The position numbers and the translations under genes are program-made. The notes under the pieces were generated by a model. That model saw only the letters and a list, made by a program, of their open reading frames with translations. It did no database searches and was not told the origin of the DNA. DNA of 64,000 nt from Orobanche coerulescens (lineage: Eukaryota > Streptophyta > Magnoliopsida > Lamiales > Orobanchaceae), in NCBI GenBank assembly GCA_033398695.1, contig CM065802.1, positions 165,039,965-165,103,964 of the forward strand, written 5' to 3'. Positions 10,163 to 21,183 of this stretch are shown piece by piece. The stretch's first letter is position 1. Each line of letters opens with the position of its first letter.

Positions 10163-12161
10163 TGTTTGGAGTATGCCCTCGAGTGCCACTCAGAGGACGT
10201 TGAGTGAGGGCATTTTACTTGTAATTATGTATATCATTAATATAAGGCAATTGATGTTTCTTTATTTACTAGTAGTTACTGGCGTTCCTGACTTGTAAAT
10301 AAATAAATATATAGAAACTAGTCCGTGTATTTGAGAGCAAAACGTTCCACTCCTTGTTGGATGACGGGGTTGGCACTGGAAAGGTTTATAGCTCAAATAC
10401 TTAATCGTTCGCAAGTCGATGAAACTTGACTGGGCGTTAAGTTTATGTGAAGACTTGTATGACGTGTTCTTTGACAAAGAGAGTGCCTGTCGAACACTAA
10501 TGGTTAGTGGGAGCACACGTTATAGGTATGCTAATTGGATTAATATACTCGAACTGACTCACGCTCGATTCGTCACACGGATTTCACTCCGGTACAGTCA
10601 ATGATGGAATCGAAAGGTTGTGATAGGTATTCGTGAACCTTCAACTTGAGGATTAAGTAGGGATGTGCTTGTGACATCAAGATATTCATTAGAGTAGTTC
10701 GACCCTGTAAACCAGGAGCTGGGGGTCAACCTCGACGTGCATCTTGACGGGCAAGTAGCAGGTCCTACTGAATACCAAGATAGAATTCTTTCTCCCGTTA
10801 GTGAGCGGGTATGTCCTATGCGGTTATTGACAGATGAGATCATAACTCTTTGGCCAAAGCATTGGAGCTAGTTGTATTGGATACACGAGAGCTCGATGAT
10901 CTCGATTTGCATTAACGCATGCATAGCGTCAAGTACAAATAGGGTTTGACTGACCGTGACCCTATATCTTGATCGGGACATTTGAAAGAAGGGTTTATAC
11001 GCATACTGGTATTCACGATAGAATGGTTCTTGAATGATCCCATCATTCGTTCTCAGTTGGGGTACAGTGTAGGCCGCCAGATTGGTTAGGTGGTGCTACT
11101 ACTCTTTTGTTCCTCCCATTGCTGACTGAGACGGACTTACCGAGTCGTGCAATAGGATTGACAATGGAATGAATCGAGCTTATTCTCTCATTATGAATAT
11201 TAGATATTGGACATCTAATTTGGGACATTGGATGTCTAAATTGATTTATTGGATAAATTAATTTACGACCTAATGAATCAAATAAATTACCGGGTGATTA
11301 ATTTAATTCATGAATATAATTATTTCTTGGAGAAATTAATTATGTCACTATGTATTTGATATGATTAATTAATTGGATTAATTAATCGATATAAATACAT
11401 CGGAACGGAATCAGAATTTATCTGTTTGGACTCACGGGAGTTCGAAACGAACCGAACTCGTCTGATTCCTTCTAGAGGCCGCCCCTATCTTGATTCTTTG
11501 CCTTGGTCTTAGTCTTAATTTGTTTGGTGAAGGACTTATGACTTGAGAGATTTGATATCTCTTAAAATAAAGGTAAAGGAGATTTTGGGGTGATAAGGTT
11601 GGAAGAATAAATGAAGACTTAAAAAAACTCTCCCTTACAAGCAGACATACATTTTTGGCAAGTAGGAAGGAGAGAGGAAATAGTTTCCAAAGGCTTCATA
11701 CTATTCATCATCTTCTTCATCATACATTCATATATTTTCTTGGAGAAAATTAAAGTGAGATCGAGAAATCAAAGATTAAACACTTAGAGTGTTGTAATTT
11801 TGATTAGAAAATTTCCATCACTTGGTTCTAGACATAACCTTGGAGGTTAATCAGGTAATCGTCATCCCGTTCGTTTCTCCGGCCCGTGGCAAGTATAGGC
11901 ATTGTATTTTCGACGTTGGATCATCCAAGGGCTTGGAGCACATTGGATCGTAGGGATATACAACTAAAGCTTGGGGAATATCTCAAGAAAAGGAATCCAT
12001 TTAATCAATGGACTACAAGGGTGAGTTTCTTACATGTCTTGTGTTTTCGTTTATATATTCGTATATACGTAGCTCGATCGATCCTCGTAGGGATTTGGAT
12101 CGAATTAATTTTTGCTTTACCGTTTCCATTGGGCCTTCGATTTAGGCACCGAATCCCAACA
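10163..12161 (+). repeat. 3' LTR of copia copy 2
   Basis: It starts TGTTTGGAGTATGCCC right after the purine tract AAGTGGAAGA and is taken to end CCGAATCCCAACA at 12161, giving TG...CA termini and about 2.0 kb. The length and start fit the long LTRs of the Angela/Tork group. There is no second LTR copy in the window to confirm the right boundary, so that end is inferred. Confidence 0.7.
11390..11397 (+). promoter_or_regulatory. TATA box in copia LTR
   Basis: TATAAATA lies about 1.2 kb into the LTR, after an AT-rich part of U3 and before a more GC-balanced stretch, as expected for the retrotransposon promoter. Sequence match only. Confidence 0.5.
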
Positions 12162-12599
12162 GGTGCATCTAGAGCATCGGTAGCATGGAGGACAATGATG
12201 TTTAGGCATTAAAAATTAGGTACTACCGTGCCCTTTGATAAGTTGGGAGGATCCAATCATTTTAGTTACCGAGGTTCGGCAGGTGACTTATTTGATAAAT
12301 AGAAGCCTATCTATAAGAACATTCAAGTTCTCCTCGATTCATTCCTTCGAAGAGAGAGAAATTTCGAACTATAAGAATTCAAGTAATATTCAGTATTTTG
12401 AAATAAAACTGAGAATCTAATGTAAGCAATATTAGTATCTTGTTCGTGAAACAACGTTGCATCAAACCATTATTGAAAAGAAATCACCAACACAGTCGTC
12501 TTGAGGCAACTATACCAAATATAAATGAGAAAGTAAAAATATACTAGGATTCAGTCATAAATGGGTGCCTCTATAGACTGTGGCTCGTATGACTCATTT
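12162..12599. other. Short intergenic stretch, nothing recognised
   Basis: No open frame with family resemblance, repeat boundary or RNA gene was seen between the copia LTR and the next gag relic. It may be flanking sequence of the older copia insertion. Confidence 0.4.
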
Positions 12600-13620
12600 C
12601 AACGATTGGTGATTGTGAAATTGACATAGGGGGACTTGTCTAGATCATATTCCTCCATATAGTGAAATTTCCTTTCTTTGGACTCTCTATATTTCTTGTA
12701 CTAAGCTGCAACTTGCTTGCTTGCATGGTAGTTCTTGTATCAATGTCCAACATCTCCACAATGATAGCATGATTCATTTCCAACTCGAGCCTTTGGGGCG
12801 ACAGGATGGGTAGGTGATTTTTGATATCCTTGGATAGCGGAGCCGAGAGCACCAAGTTTTCGCATTACATTGCAAGAACCCCCCACATCTTCAACCACGT
12901 CCTTGACCACGACATCTGCTACGTCCAGTCCCCTGTTCATTGGGGTATTTTCCGTCCTTCACTTTGCCATAATCGGCCTTTGGAATTTTCTTTATCCCAA
13001 CCGACCTGGAATTATTGCTCACTAACACTTCTTTATGCCTCTCAGCCACTTGCAGTAGGTTGATTAGCTTACTGAAGGTAGTGATGCGTTTATTATCATA
13101 CTCCAACCTATACTGGTTTGCTAGTATAAGAGCAGAAGTAGGTAAGATGGAAAGGGTTTTTTGGATCATGTCATTTTCTGTGATGTCCTTCCCACAGAAA
13201 TTTAGGCCTGTCTTGAGGCGGAGCATATCTTTGTTGAAATTGTTGATCCATTTATAGACAAGCAAGAGAATTTCATTCCACTACACGTTTAACTCTGGAA
13301 GCAAATTGTTGTGAATATTCCCAAATTGGCCCTTAAGGGCATCCCACAGTTCTTTGGGCAATTTCAACTGTAGATATTTCCATCTCAGGCTGGGGTCGAT
13401 GTGCCGCCTAAGGAACACTAGTAGGCTCGTTTTTATCTTATAAGGCGGTGCTTGGTCTGTGGTATCAAGGAGTGTAGCACTATATTCTTTAGCGATATAT
13501 GTGGTCTCGACGTCGGAGACCCATCAATGGCACTCAAGCCCTTTTGAGTCCAAGATATCAAAATTGAGACGAGTTAGATCATCTATTTTGATAAAGGAAA
13601 AAGGGAAATGACTTTTCACA
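12600..13620 (-). pseudogene. Retrotransposon gag relic of a second copia-type family
   Basis: Read on the minus strand the sequence gives the order of a plant copia-type gag (UBN2 domain): LNFDILDSKGLECH, RRHIDPSLRWKYLQLKLPKE, LWDALKGQFGN, then DMLRLKTGLNFCGKDITEND and TTFSKLINLLQVAERH, and a knuckle beginning CYHCGDVGH. Stops and shifts are present, including one at the Trp position in the knuckle. The gag sequence differs from the Tork-like copies at 1-12161, so this is another family. The gypsy element at 14405 landed to its right, so remaining upstream sequence may continue at 23151. Confidence 0.75.
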
Positions 13621-14404
13621 GTTTATCATGAGTACTTTCATGATAAAATTTCAATAATGGGGGCGTATTATTTTTTGGAACCAAGATATGGTCAAAATTA
13701 CTTTCGATACTATTTGAGGATTACCAACGAAATTAATTTATCATGGTTCTGTCTGATATAGGCAGTAGAAATAAGTCCTCTAAGATCTACTAATATGAAG
13801 TCTAATTGCGTAATATCTATATATGCATGCAAATATATGTATATTTATAGGTATAGACATACATTCCTAGGAATATATATACATATATTATGCAATCAAG
13901 TAGGTTTCTTATACCGCAATATTTATTAATTCGCATGAATTTAATTTAATTTTAGTTGCTTAAGCAATTCGTATTGATTTAATTAAGGTTATTAATGCAA
14001 CGTGCTTTAATTGGTTAAATATGCGTAAATATAATTTATGGATAAATATGCAACAAAATGAATTAAAGCATGTAAAATTGCGCATGTTGCAGATAGTAGG
14101 GTTTTTAGGATTACCTTGCAGGAAAGACAAGATTCTTTCCTAGGGCAAAATTTTGATTTTCTTGGATGATATTGCATTCCTCGTTTCAGTCGTCCACTTG
14201 GATTTCATTAAAAATCCTTCATCCCTTCGATATTTTTTAGTGATAGTCATTATTTGCATCTTCGATGATACTTCTTGAATCCTCTCCGAAGTGAGTTAAC
14301 ATGATTCTCTAGACACCGATCATTGGAAGCCAATGATTTGATGAGTTTGATTAAACTGTACAGTCGGATATTGCTTTGTTCCATTTGCAGTCAAAAATCA
14401 GTTT
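13621..14404. other. AT-rich stretch, probably remnant of the gag relic's upstream region
   Basis: No coding sequence or element ends were seen. The base composition is AT-rich with runs such as ATATATATAC near 13880. It lies upstream of the minus-strand gag relic and stops at the gypsy TSD AGTTT (14400-14404), so it may be that element's leader. Confidence 0.4.
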
Positions 14405-15736
14405 TGTAACACCCCCATGATTTACGGAGATATTACAGTGCCGTAGATCCTTTTCGGAGAACCTACCAGGCTTAGACCCAAGTAAAACACCTTAAATACA
14501 ACAAAACATGAACGTTCATACATTCAAAACCAACTTCAACTTCAACATGACATACATTACAATACCAAACAATATATCATCCCGTGGGATCATAACCAAT
14601 ACAACCGTTCACAACTGAAATACAACAACATCATTAACCATTAATAATGACACGACATACAACACCGGACAGTACCCGTGCGAGTACAAAACCAAAACAC
14701 GACTTTGACCATGAACATACGACCACCAACTCAAAATGATACACGATATCAATGTTGCCCACCAAGCTCATGTCCGTCCTGTGCTAGTCCTCCCACTGGA
14801 CCTGTACCTGAATACACAAAAGTATATCCACCCCAGAAGGGGTCAGCAAGAAGTCGGTGCAAGTACAATGATTCTAGAATATGTACAACAAGTGAATAAT
14901 CAACAAAAACCACAGAAATCATAGTACCATCACAGATATTCCGGAATACCACATCACAATCATCATCACAAAACAACCTCCCGAGCTATACTGGCCCTGT
15001 ACCTCTCAAGCAAGATACACACCCAGAGATACCTCGTCAGGACCTCCCTGGTGTATAGCCCAACCGAGTGATCCGTAGGGAAACGCAGCCTATCGGACCC
15101 CAGGGGACCCTCACTGGTTTTACTCGGCTCACACACACTCGATCAACAATTGGCACAAATTCCATTTTTTTCATATTCACACGAAGTACATTAAACACAA
15201 TCAAAGTACTTGCCTCAATTTGAACGACACGAGAAACGGCGAACGGATGAATGTATGGTCCTAACTTCCTTCAACGATTCGATCCTAACACATCGAAATA
15301 CCGAATCAAAACACAACACTACGGAAACGGAAGGATTCCCTTAAAATTCTACTCTTAGGAACAACTATCAAACACTACTAAGGCGGAGTTGTTCATACTC
15401 CAATCAATAGGTGGGAACTCAAACAAAATCCGTAGACTTCAAGAAAAACAAGGGATTATGGTCTCACAATCATAATCTGACCCAACTCAAGGTTTAAAAC
15501 GGACTAGAAGGACGAGATCTAAAAAAAACCCTCAAAATTCCAAAAACTAGGGATTGAACAATCTTACCTTGATTTGGATGATACACTGGATGAAATCTTG
15601 TTAGATTGAGACTAGGAACTCAAAAATGTTGTTGGATGGTGGCGGTGAAAACCACGTCTAACTACACTCCAAATCGCCCAGCCGTCGAAGGGAAGAGGAA
15701 AAGGTGAAAAATGACATTTCTAGAACCTGCCCCCCA

Positions 15737-15744
15737 TATATATA
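15737..15744 (-). promoter_or_regulatory. TATA box of the gypsy LTR
   Basis: TATATATA (plus-strand positions) is followed on the minus strand by a G-rich stretch. The palindromic array begins only about 9 bp upstream on the element's strand. The matching box in the other LTR is at 22522-22529. Confidence 0.6.
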
Positions 15745-15751
15745 CTGGGAG

Positions 15752-16185
15752 GTATTAGCGCACGCTAAGGCTACAGGCTTAGCGTGCGCTAACGAGCTGA
15801 GGGCGGTGCACTGCTGAAGAAAAGGCAGTCCAGAACTTTCTGCCAGACCCCGGTAGCGTACGCTGAACTATTTGTTAGCATGCGCTATCGATTGCCACTA
15901 GCGCGCGCTAACTCCATACAGTAGTGTGCGCTACCTGCAAGTACCTGCAGTCCAGCGTTTACGCCCTCGCGGCTGACATCCTAGCGCGCGATATCCTACA
16001 AGTAACGTGCGCTGATACATCGAAATAGCGTACGCTAGTCCTTCCATAGCATACGCTAACGCGCCATTCCAGAGTCCAGAAAGTTCAGCATCCCGGTAAC
16101 TGCGCTATTGCATAAGAGTAGCGTGCGCTACTCAAACCTGGTTAGCGTGCGCTAGACATACAGTCTTAGCGTGCGCTAACTGCTA
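15752..16185. repeat. Array of about 14 near-palindromes TAGCGYRCGCTA in gypsy U3
   Basis: The word TAGCGTGCGCTA and close variants (TAGCGCACGCTA, TAGCGTACGCTA, TAGCGCGCGCTA, TAGCATGCGCTA) recur every 15-60 bp on both strands with unrelated spacers. The same array is at about 22540-22975 in the other LTR. The centre dinucleotide varies while the arms are conserved, which is what a two-fold-symmetric binding site or hairpin would show. No function can be assigned from sequence. Confidence 0.85.
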
Positions 16186-16348
16186 TTCTCAAAATTAAAT
16201 TCGCAAAAACGAGCACAATCCGAGAATCACAAAACCCAATAATTATCAGCCATGAACATAACAAGGTCAATCATCAATACATACGGTCCAAATAACCACA
16301 ATACCACAAAATACATCTAAAACAATTATAAAATACACGGGTATTACA

Positions 16349-16364
16349 CCCTTACCCCCTAAAA
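16349..16364 (-). other. Polypurine tract of the gypsy element
   Basis: On the minus strand the bases before the 3' LTR read TTTTTAGGGGGTAAGGG, a purine-rich plus-strand primer site directly abutting the LTR start TGTAATACCCG. Confidence 0.8.
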
Positions 16365-16383
16365 AGAAGTTTCGTCCTGAAAC

Positions 16384-19300
16384 TTAAGATACAAAAAGTT
16401 CGGGGTATCGGGCACGCATATTATCCTCGGTCTCCCACGTGGCCTCCTCAATTCCATGCTTAGACCATTGGACCTTTACCAACGAAATCACTTTCCGTCC
16501 CAATTGTTTCACTCGTCGCTCTAATATGGTTACCGGTTGTTTTTCATACGTAACATCGTCGTTAACCTCAATCTCTTGATAATCAATAACATAGTCGGGA
16601 TCAGGAACATACTTACGCAGTTGTGAAACATGAAACATATTATGAACATAACTAAGCGTCAGAGGTAATGCTAGTCGATAAGCTACATCACCTACCTTGT
16701 CCAGGATCTCGAAGGGACCAATATAACGAGGACTAAGTTTACCCTTCTTACCAAACCGAAGAACTCCGCGAGTCGGCGATACTTTCAACAACACATGGTC
16801 TCCCGCTTGGAACTCTAACGGTCGACGACGAACGCCGGCATATGACTTTTGTCGACTCTGAGCAGTCAACAACCTCTGCCGAATAATTGTGACTTTTTCC
16901 CGTGTTTGAACCACCAAGTCCGGTTTTACTCCAAGTAACTCGTACGGCTCGTCCCAACAGATTGGAGATCTACACCGTCTTCCATATAATGCTTCAAATG
17001 GAGCCATCCCAATCGAACTATGCCAACTGTTATTGTACGCAAATTCAATCAATGGTAAATGAGTCTCCCAATCTTCTTTCCAATCCAACGCACAAGCCCT
17101 CAACATGTCTTCCAACGTTTGGATCGTCCTCTCCGACTGTCTGTCTATCTGGGGATGATAAGCGGTGCTGAAATTCAGCTTGGTACCGAGTGCTCGATGT
17201 ACTGCTTGCCATAAATGCGACACAAAACGCCCATCGCGATCAGACACTATACTTTTTGGGGTACCATGGAGTCTCACAATCTCCGCAATAAATAACCCAG
17301 CCAATCTCTCCGGTCCCCAAGTATCTCTAATGTCCATAAAGTGTACGGATTTGGTTAGCCGATCAACGATTACCCAAATGATATTCACTCCAGTTCGCGT
17401 CTTTGGCATTCCCATAATAAAATCCATCGTTATATCTTCCCACTTCCATTCCGGAATTGGTAGCGGTTGCAATTTACCGGCAGGTCTCTGATGCTCCGCT
17501 TTAACCTGCTGACAAGTCAAGCATTTCAACACGAATTCCATTACATCTTTCTTCATGTTCGGCCACCAAAATTTTTTCTTCAAGTCTTTATACATTTTAC
17601 TCATACCCGGATAAATCGAGTATGGAGTAGAATGTGCTTCATTCAAAATCACTTGTTTGAGATCATCCCGATCAGGTACACAAGTTCTACCACGAAATCA
17701 AAGAACTCCGTCTTCATCGATTAAGAATCCAGGAGCTTTTCCTCTAACACTGTCTTCCCGAAGCTGCACAATTGAGAGATCATCTAACTGTTTGGACTTA
17801 ATATCTTCCATCACGGAGGACGTAATCTCAAGGAAACGCAACTGTCCTTGAGTTCTGTGAGGCCAAACTTCAATTCCCAAATCAATCAACTCTCGTCTAA
17901 GGTTCGGTTGAATGGTAAGTAGTTCCAACTTCTGCAACACAACTGACTTGCGGCTTAACGCATCGGCAACGACGTTCGCTTTACCTGGATGGTAAAGAAT
18001 GTCAAGATCATAATCTTTAAGCAATTCCAACCATCGTCGTTGATGCATATTTAGCTCCTTCTGCGTGAATATATACTTCAAGCTCTTATGATCCGTATAC
18101 ACTCGACAAGAAGAAGCATATAAGTAATGCCTCCAAATTTTCAACGCAAACACCACAGCGGCTAACTCAAGATCATGAGTACGATAATTCATCTCGTACG
18201 GCTTTAATTGTCGAGACGCATAAGCCACTACTCTCTCATTTTGCATCAATACACATCCCAATCCTTGTTTAGAAGCATCACTATAAATAACGAAACTTTC
18301 TGTTCCTTGTGGTAAGGCTAGGATCGGAGACGTAGTCAACTGCTTTTTCAACTCGTCAAAACTCTTCTGACACTCATCACTCCACTCAAATTTCTGTGTC
18401 TTCTGCAATAAAAGTGTGAGCGGTCAAGCAATTTTCGAGAATCCTTCGACAAATCGACGATAATAGCCCGCTAATCCCATAAAACTCCGAACTTCCTTAA
18501 CATTCCGTGGAGGCTCCCAAGCTAAGACTGCTTCAACCTTTTGAGGGTCTACTCGAATACCATCGGCTGAGATGATGTGTCCCAGAAAAGAAACTTCTCT
18601 AAGCCAGAACTCGCACTTAGAAAATTTAGCATAAAGCTTATCAGCCCTCAAAATACTCAACGCGATCCTCAAGTGTTCGGCATGCTCCGTCCCAATTTTG
18701 GAATAGATTACTATATCGTCGATAAACACCACCACAAATTTATCGAGATATTCGATAAAGGTTTTGTTCATAAGCTGCATAAAGGCCGCCGGAGCATTTG
18801 TTAAACCGAATGGCATAACTACGAATTCGTAATGCCCATACCTCGTCAAAATCTTGACGACTGGGATATCCGAATCTCGAATTCGCAGTTGGTAATATCC
18901 TGACCTCAAATCAATCTTGGAGAAAACCATAGCCCCTTGTAATTGGTCAAATAAATCATCGATTCTTGGTAACGGATACTTGTTCTTGATAGTGAGTTTA
19001 TTCAACTCACGATAGTCAATACATAGCCGTAAGGACCCATCTTTCTTTCGTACGAACAATACCGGTGCACCCCATGGAGACACATTAGGCCGAATATAAC
19101 CTTTGTCCAACAATTCACCCAATTGTTTCTTCAATTCTAACATTTCCGATGGGGCCATTCTGTACGGTGCCTTGGATATTGGCGCCGCATTGGGCTCTAG
19201 TTCGATGACGAACTCCACTTCACGATGTGGTGGCAATCCCGGCAAATCATCCGGAAATACATCTGGAAATTCATTCACAACTGGAATAGAGGACAAATGT

Positions 19301-20135
19301 ACCTCGCCAACTTCCGACTTCAACGCGTAACACCAATAACTGGTACAACCTTGTCGCAATAATTTTATCGCCTTCATGGCTCGAATAATCTTCCCAGAAG
19401 TACCAGGTTTATGCCCTTCAAAAACGTGTTCAGTACCATCCGGCGCGACTATCGAAATTATTTTCCGACGATAATCTACTATCGCTCCATGCCGATTTAA
19501 CCAATCATCACCGAGGATTAAATCCTCTCCATCATATCGATCACAATCAAATCGGATGACCAATCTTTACTGCCAATGGTTACAGGACAATTGGCAATCT
19601 CTTGATCCCCAACTATCCTTTCCCCACTTGGCAGCCCAACGATAAAAGGTTCACATGAAGAGAGACCGTCTAGGCCCAAACGATTCACACAAGACAATGA
19701 TATAAAAGAATGAGTAGCTCCAGAATCAAACAATACATCTACCGGGTGCATCGAAATATAAACAATACCTGACGTAATGGCAGTCCCTACGTCATCAGTC
19801 CACCTCATCTCATACAATCGGGGGGGCTGATCCAATGCTAGATGCATCCTTATGCTCGGTTTTACCTCTGCCACTGCCGCGTCCGACACTCGGAGTTGGC
19901 TGACCATGTGCAGTAGGAGTAGGAGACTGTTTAGAGAAGATTCTGCCCACTGACTCACAATATAATGCGCGATGACCCTGTTTCCCACACTTAAAACAAT
20001 CAATGGGGCGAGAAGTGCAACGAGAACTGACATGTCCCGAATTTCCACAATTAAAACAAACTCTCGGCACTCCTCCACTAGGCTGAGGGGAACCAACAGA
20101 AGATTGCACAGAAGATTGAGGCCTACGCAATCCAC
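16384..20135 (-). pseudogene. gypsy pol: protease, RT, RNase H, integrase, chromodomain
   Basis: Reading leftwards from about 20135, the protease has VLFDSGATHSFIS. The RT (19563-18424) has [30 protein letters not shown] and [11 protein letters not shown]. RNase H (18408-17698) has [16 protein letters not shown] and [12 protein letters not shown]. Integrase (17652-16384) has the HHCC knuckle ending CLTCQ and the core residues in TMDFIMG, VSDRDGRF and RQSERTIQTLED. A chromodomain-like end follows (VTILERRV...WETEDNMRARYPELF). Two in-frame TGA codons (18424-18426, 17698-17700) and one frameshift between protease and RT break it. Confidence 0.93.
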
Positions 20136-20951
20136 TGCCTCGAAAACTACCAGAAAATTTCGGTTTCTTCGAGCTCGAAACTGCAGGAACTGGAACTGAC
20201 ACCATCTCGTAAGAAAGTGCTCTATCCTGATATTCTCTCAAAGTAGTACACCCAAGGCCCGCCATATACTTTTGGACTTCCGGTTTCATCCTTGCATCGA
20301 AATGAAGTATCTTGGCTATCTCATCCTTAACCCAATCTTGGACATACACTAACTGCTTGTTGTATGTCTTGATTGCCTCAGAAATAGGAACATCTTCGGG
20401 TTGAGCTCTGAAGAACTCACTAACTCTTGCTAATTGTACCGGCGTTGGACAATACTGAGCTTCCATCAATTCCTTAAATTCTTCCCAAGTGACATCACGG
20501 TCTTTAAGCTTAACAGCTCGCCACCAATCCGAAGCGTCATCAACTGTTAGATATTGAGCAATCGGGACTCTCTTGGCTTCAGGACAACCAATACCGTCAA
20601 AGATCTTCTCCAGCTCAACTAACCAATGATCCCAGTTGTTCGCATCACCGGAACCATCGAATCTGGAGGGTTCATCTTCATAACTTCTTGAAGCCATCGA
20701 TCCTCAACCGTCCTGCTAGTATTAATATTCTGCACCACTTGTGCCAGTTGGTGCACTTGCGTTACGACTTGTTGAAGAACGTTAGGTACTTCAGCCTCCG
20801 AGCCTCCATCTGAACCTCCCGAAGGGATCAGGTCTGACCTAGTCGCAGAACGAGATGCCGATTCTGAAATGGACCTCTCGGACTCAGACACTACCACTCT
20901 GCCACGGCCTCGACCACGACCGCGTTGACGGATAGCTCTACCTCTCGGCAT
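19810..20951 (-). pseudogene. gypsy gag with two CCHC zinc knuckles
   Basis: The start at 20951 opens with an Arg/Gly-rich stretch (RGRGRGRGRV). The frame shifts near 20690, after which SRFDGSGDANNWDHWLVELEKIF begins the retrotransposon gag domain. Two knuckles follow: CFNCGNSGHVSSRC and CFKCGKQGHRALYC. The frame then changes again at about 19880 into protease. In related elements gag and pol are one frame, so both shifts are taken as damage. Confidence 0.9.
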
Positions 20952-21165
20952 ACTGAAGAATAAGAATGGTTCAACAAGGAAACAATTACAATAATAGATT
21001 GCACAATATTAAGGTAATTATTTCCGAAGGAAAGAAACAACCAACATCTGAAGAGTCTTCCAGCACAGGCAACACGGGGTGGTAGCATGCCAATGATATC
21101 GTAGACATCAACTGACTCAATTTAATAGACCCAAAACACCGACAGCCTAGGTATCCATAAACCTA

Positions 21166-21178
21166 GGCTCCGATACCA
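21166..21178 (-). other. Primer binding site, initiator Met tRNA type
   Basis: On the minus strand TGGTATCGGAGCC lies a few bases inside the 5' LTR. It matches the usual plant retrotransposon PBS TGGTATCAGAGC with one change, as expected for priming by initiator tRNA-Met. Confidence 0.8.
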
Positions 21179-21183
21179 TATTC

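Larger units (their letters stand above)
7428..12161 (+). mobile_element. Ty1-copia retrotransposon copy 2, 5'-truncated, with 3' LTR
   Basis: The element begins inside gag at the zinc-knuckle region, so it has no 5' LTR, leader or gag N-terminus. It continues through protease, integrase, a shortened RT and RNase H, then a purine tract (about 10152-10161) and a 2.0-kb 3' LTR starting TGTTTGGAGTATGCCC. The gene order and LTR start fit the Tork/Angela-like lineage. It is the same family as copy 1 but in the opposite orientation, 5' end to 5' end. No target duplication can be checked because the 5' end is missing. Confidence 0.88.
14405..16348 (-). repeat. Gypsy 3' LTR
   Basis: This 1944-bp LTR is on the left because the element reads on the minus strand. 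It begins TGTAACACCCCC and ends GGGTATTACA on the plus strand. It aligns along its whole length with 21184-23145. On the element's own strand it carries, in order, the GC-rich palindromic array, a TATA box and downstream sequence. Confidence 0.95.

Noticed and set aside
14678..14976. Open frames repeated at 14678-14976 and 21484-21755
   Set aside because: They lie inside the two gypsy LTRs and match each other only because the LTRs do; no protein signature.
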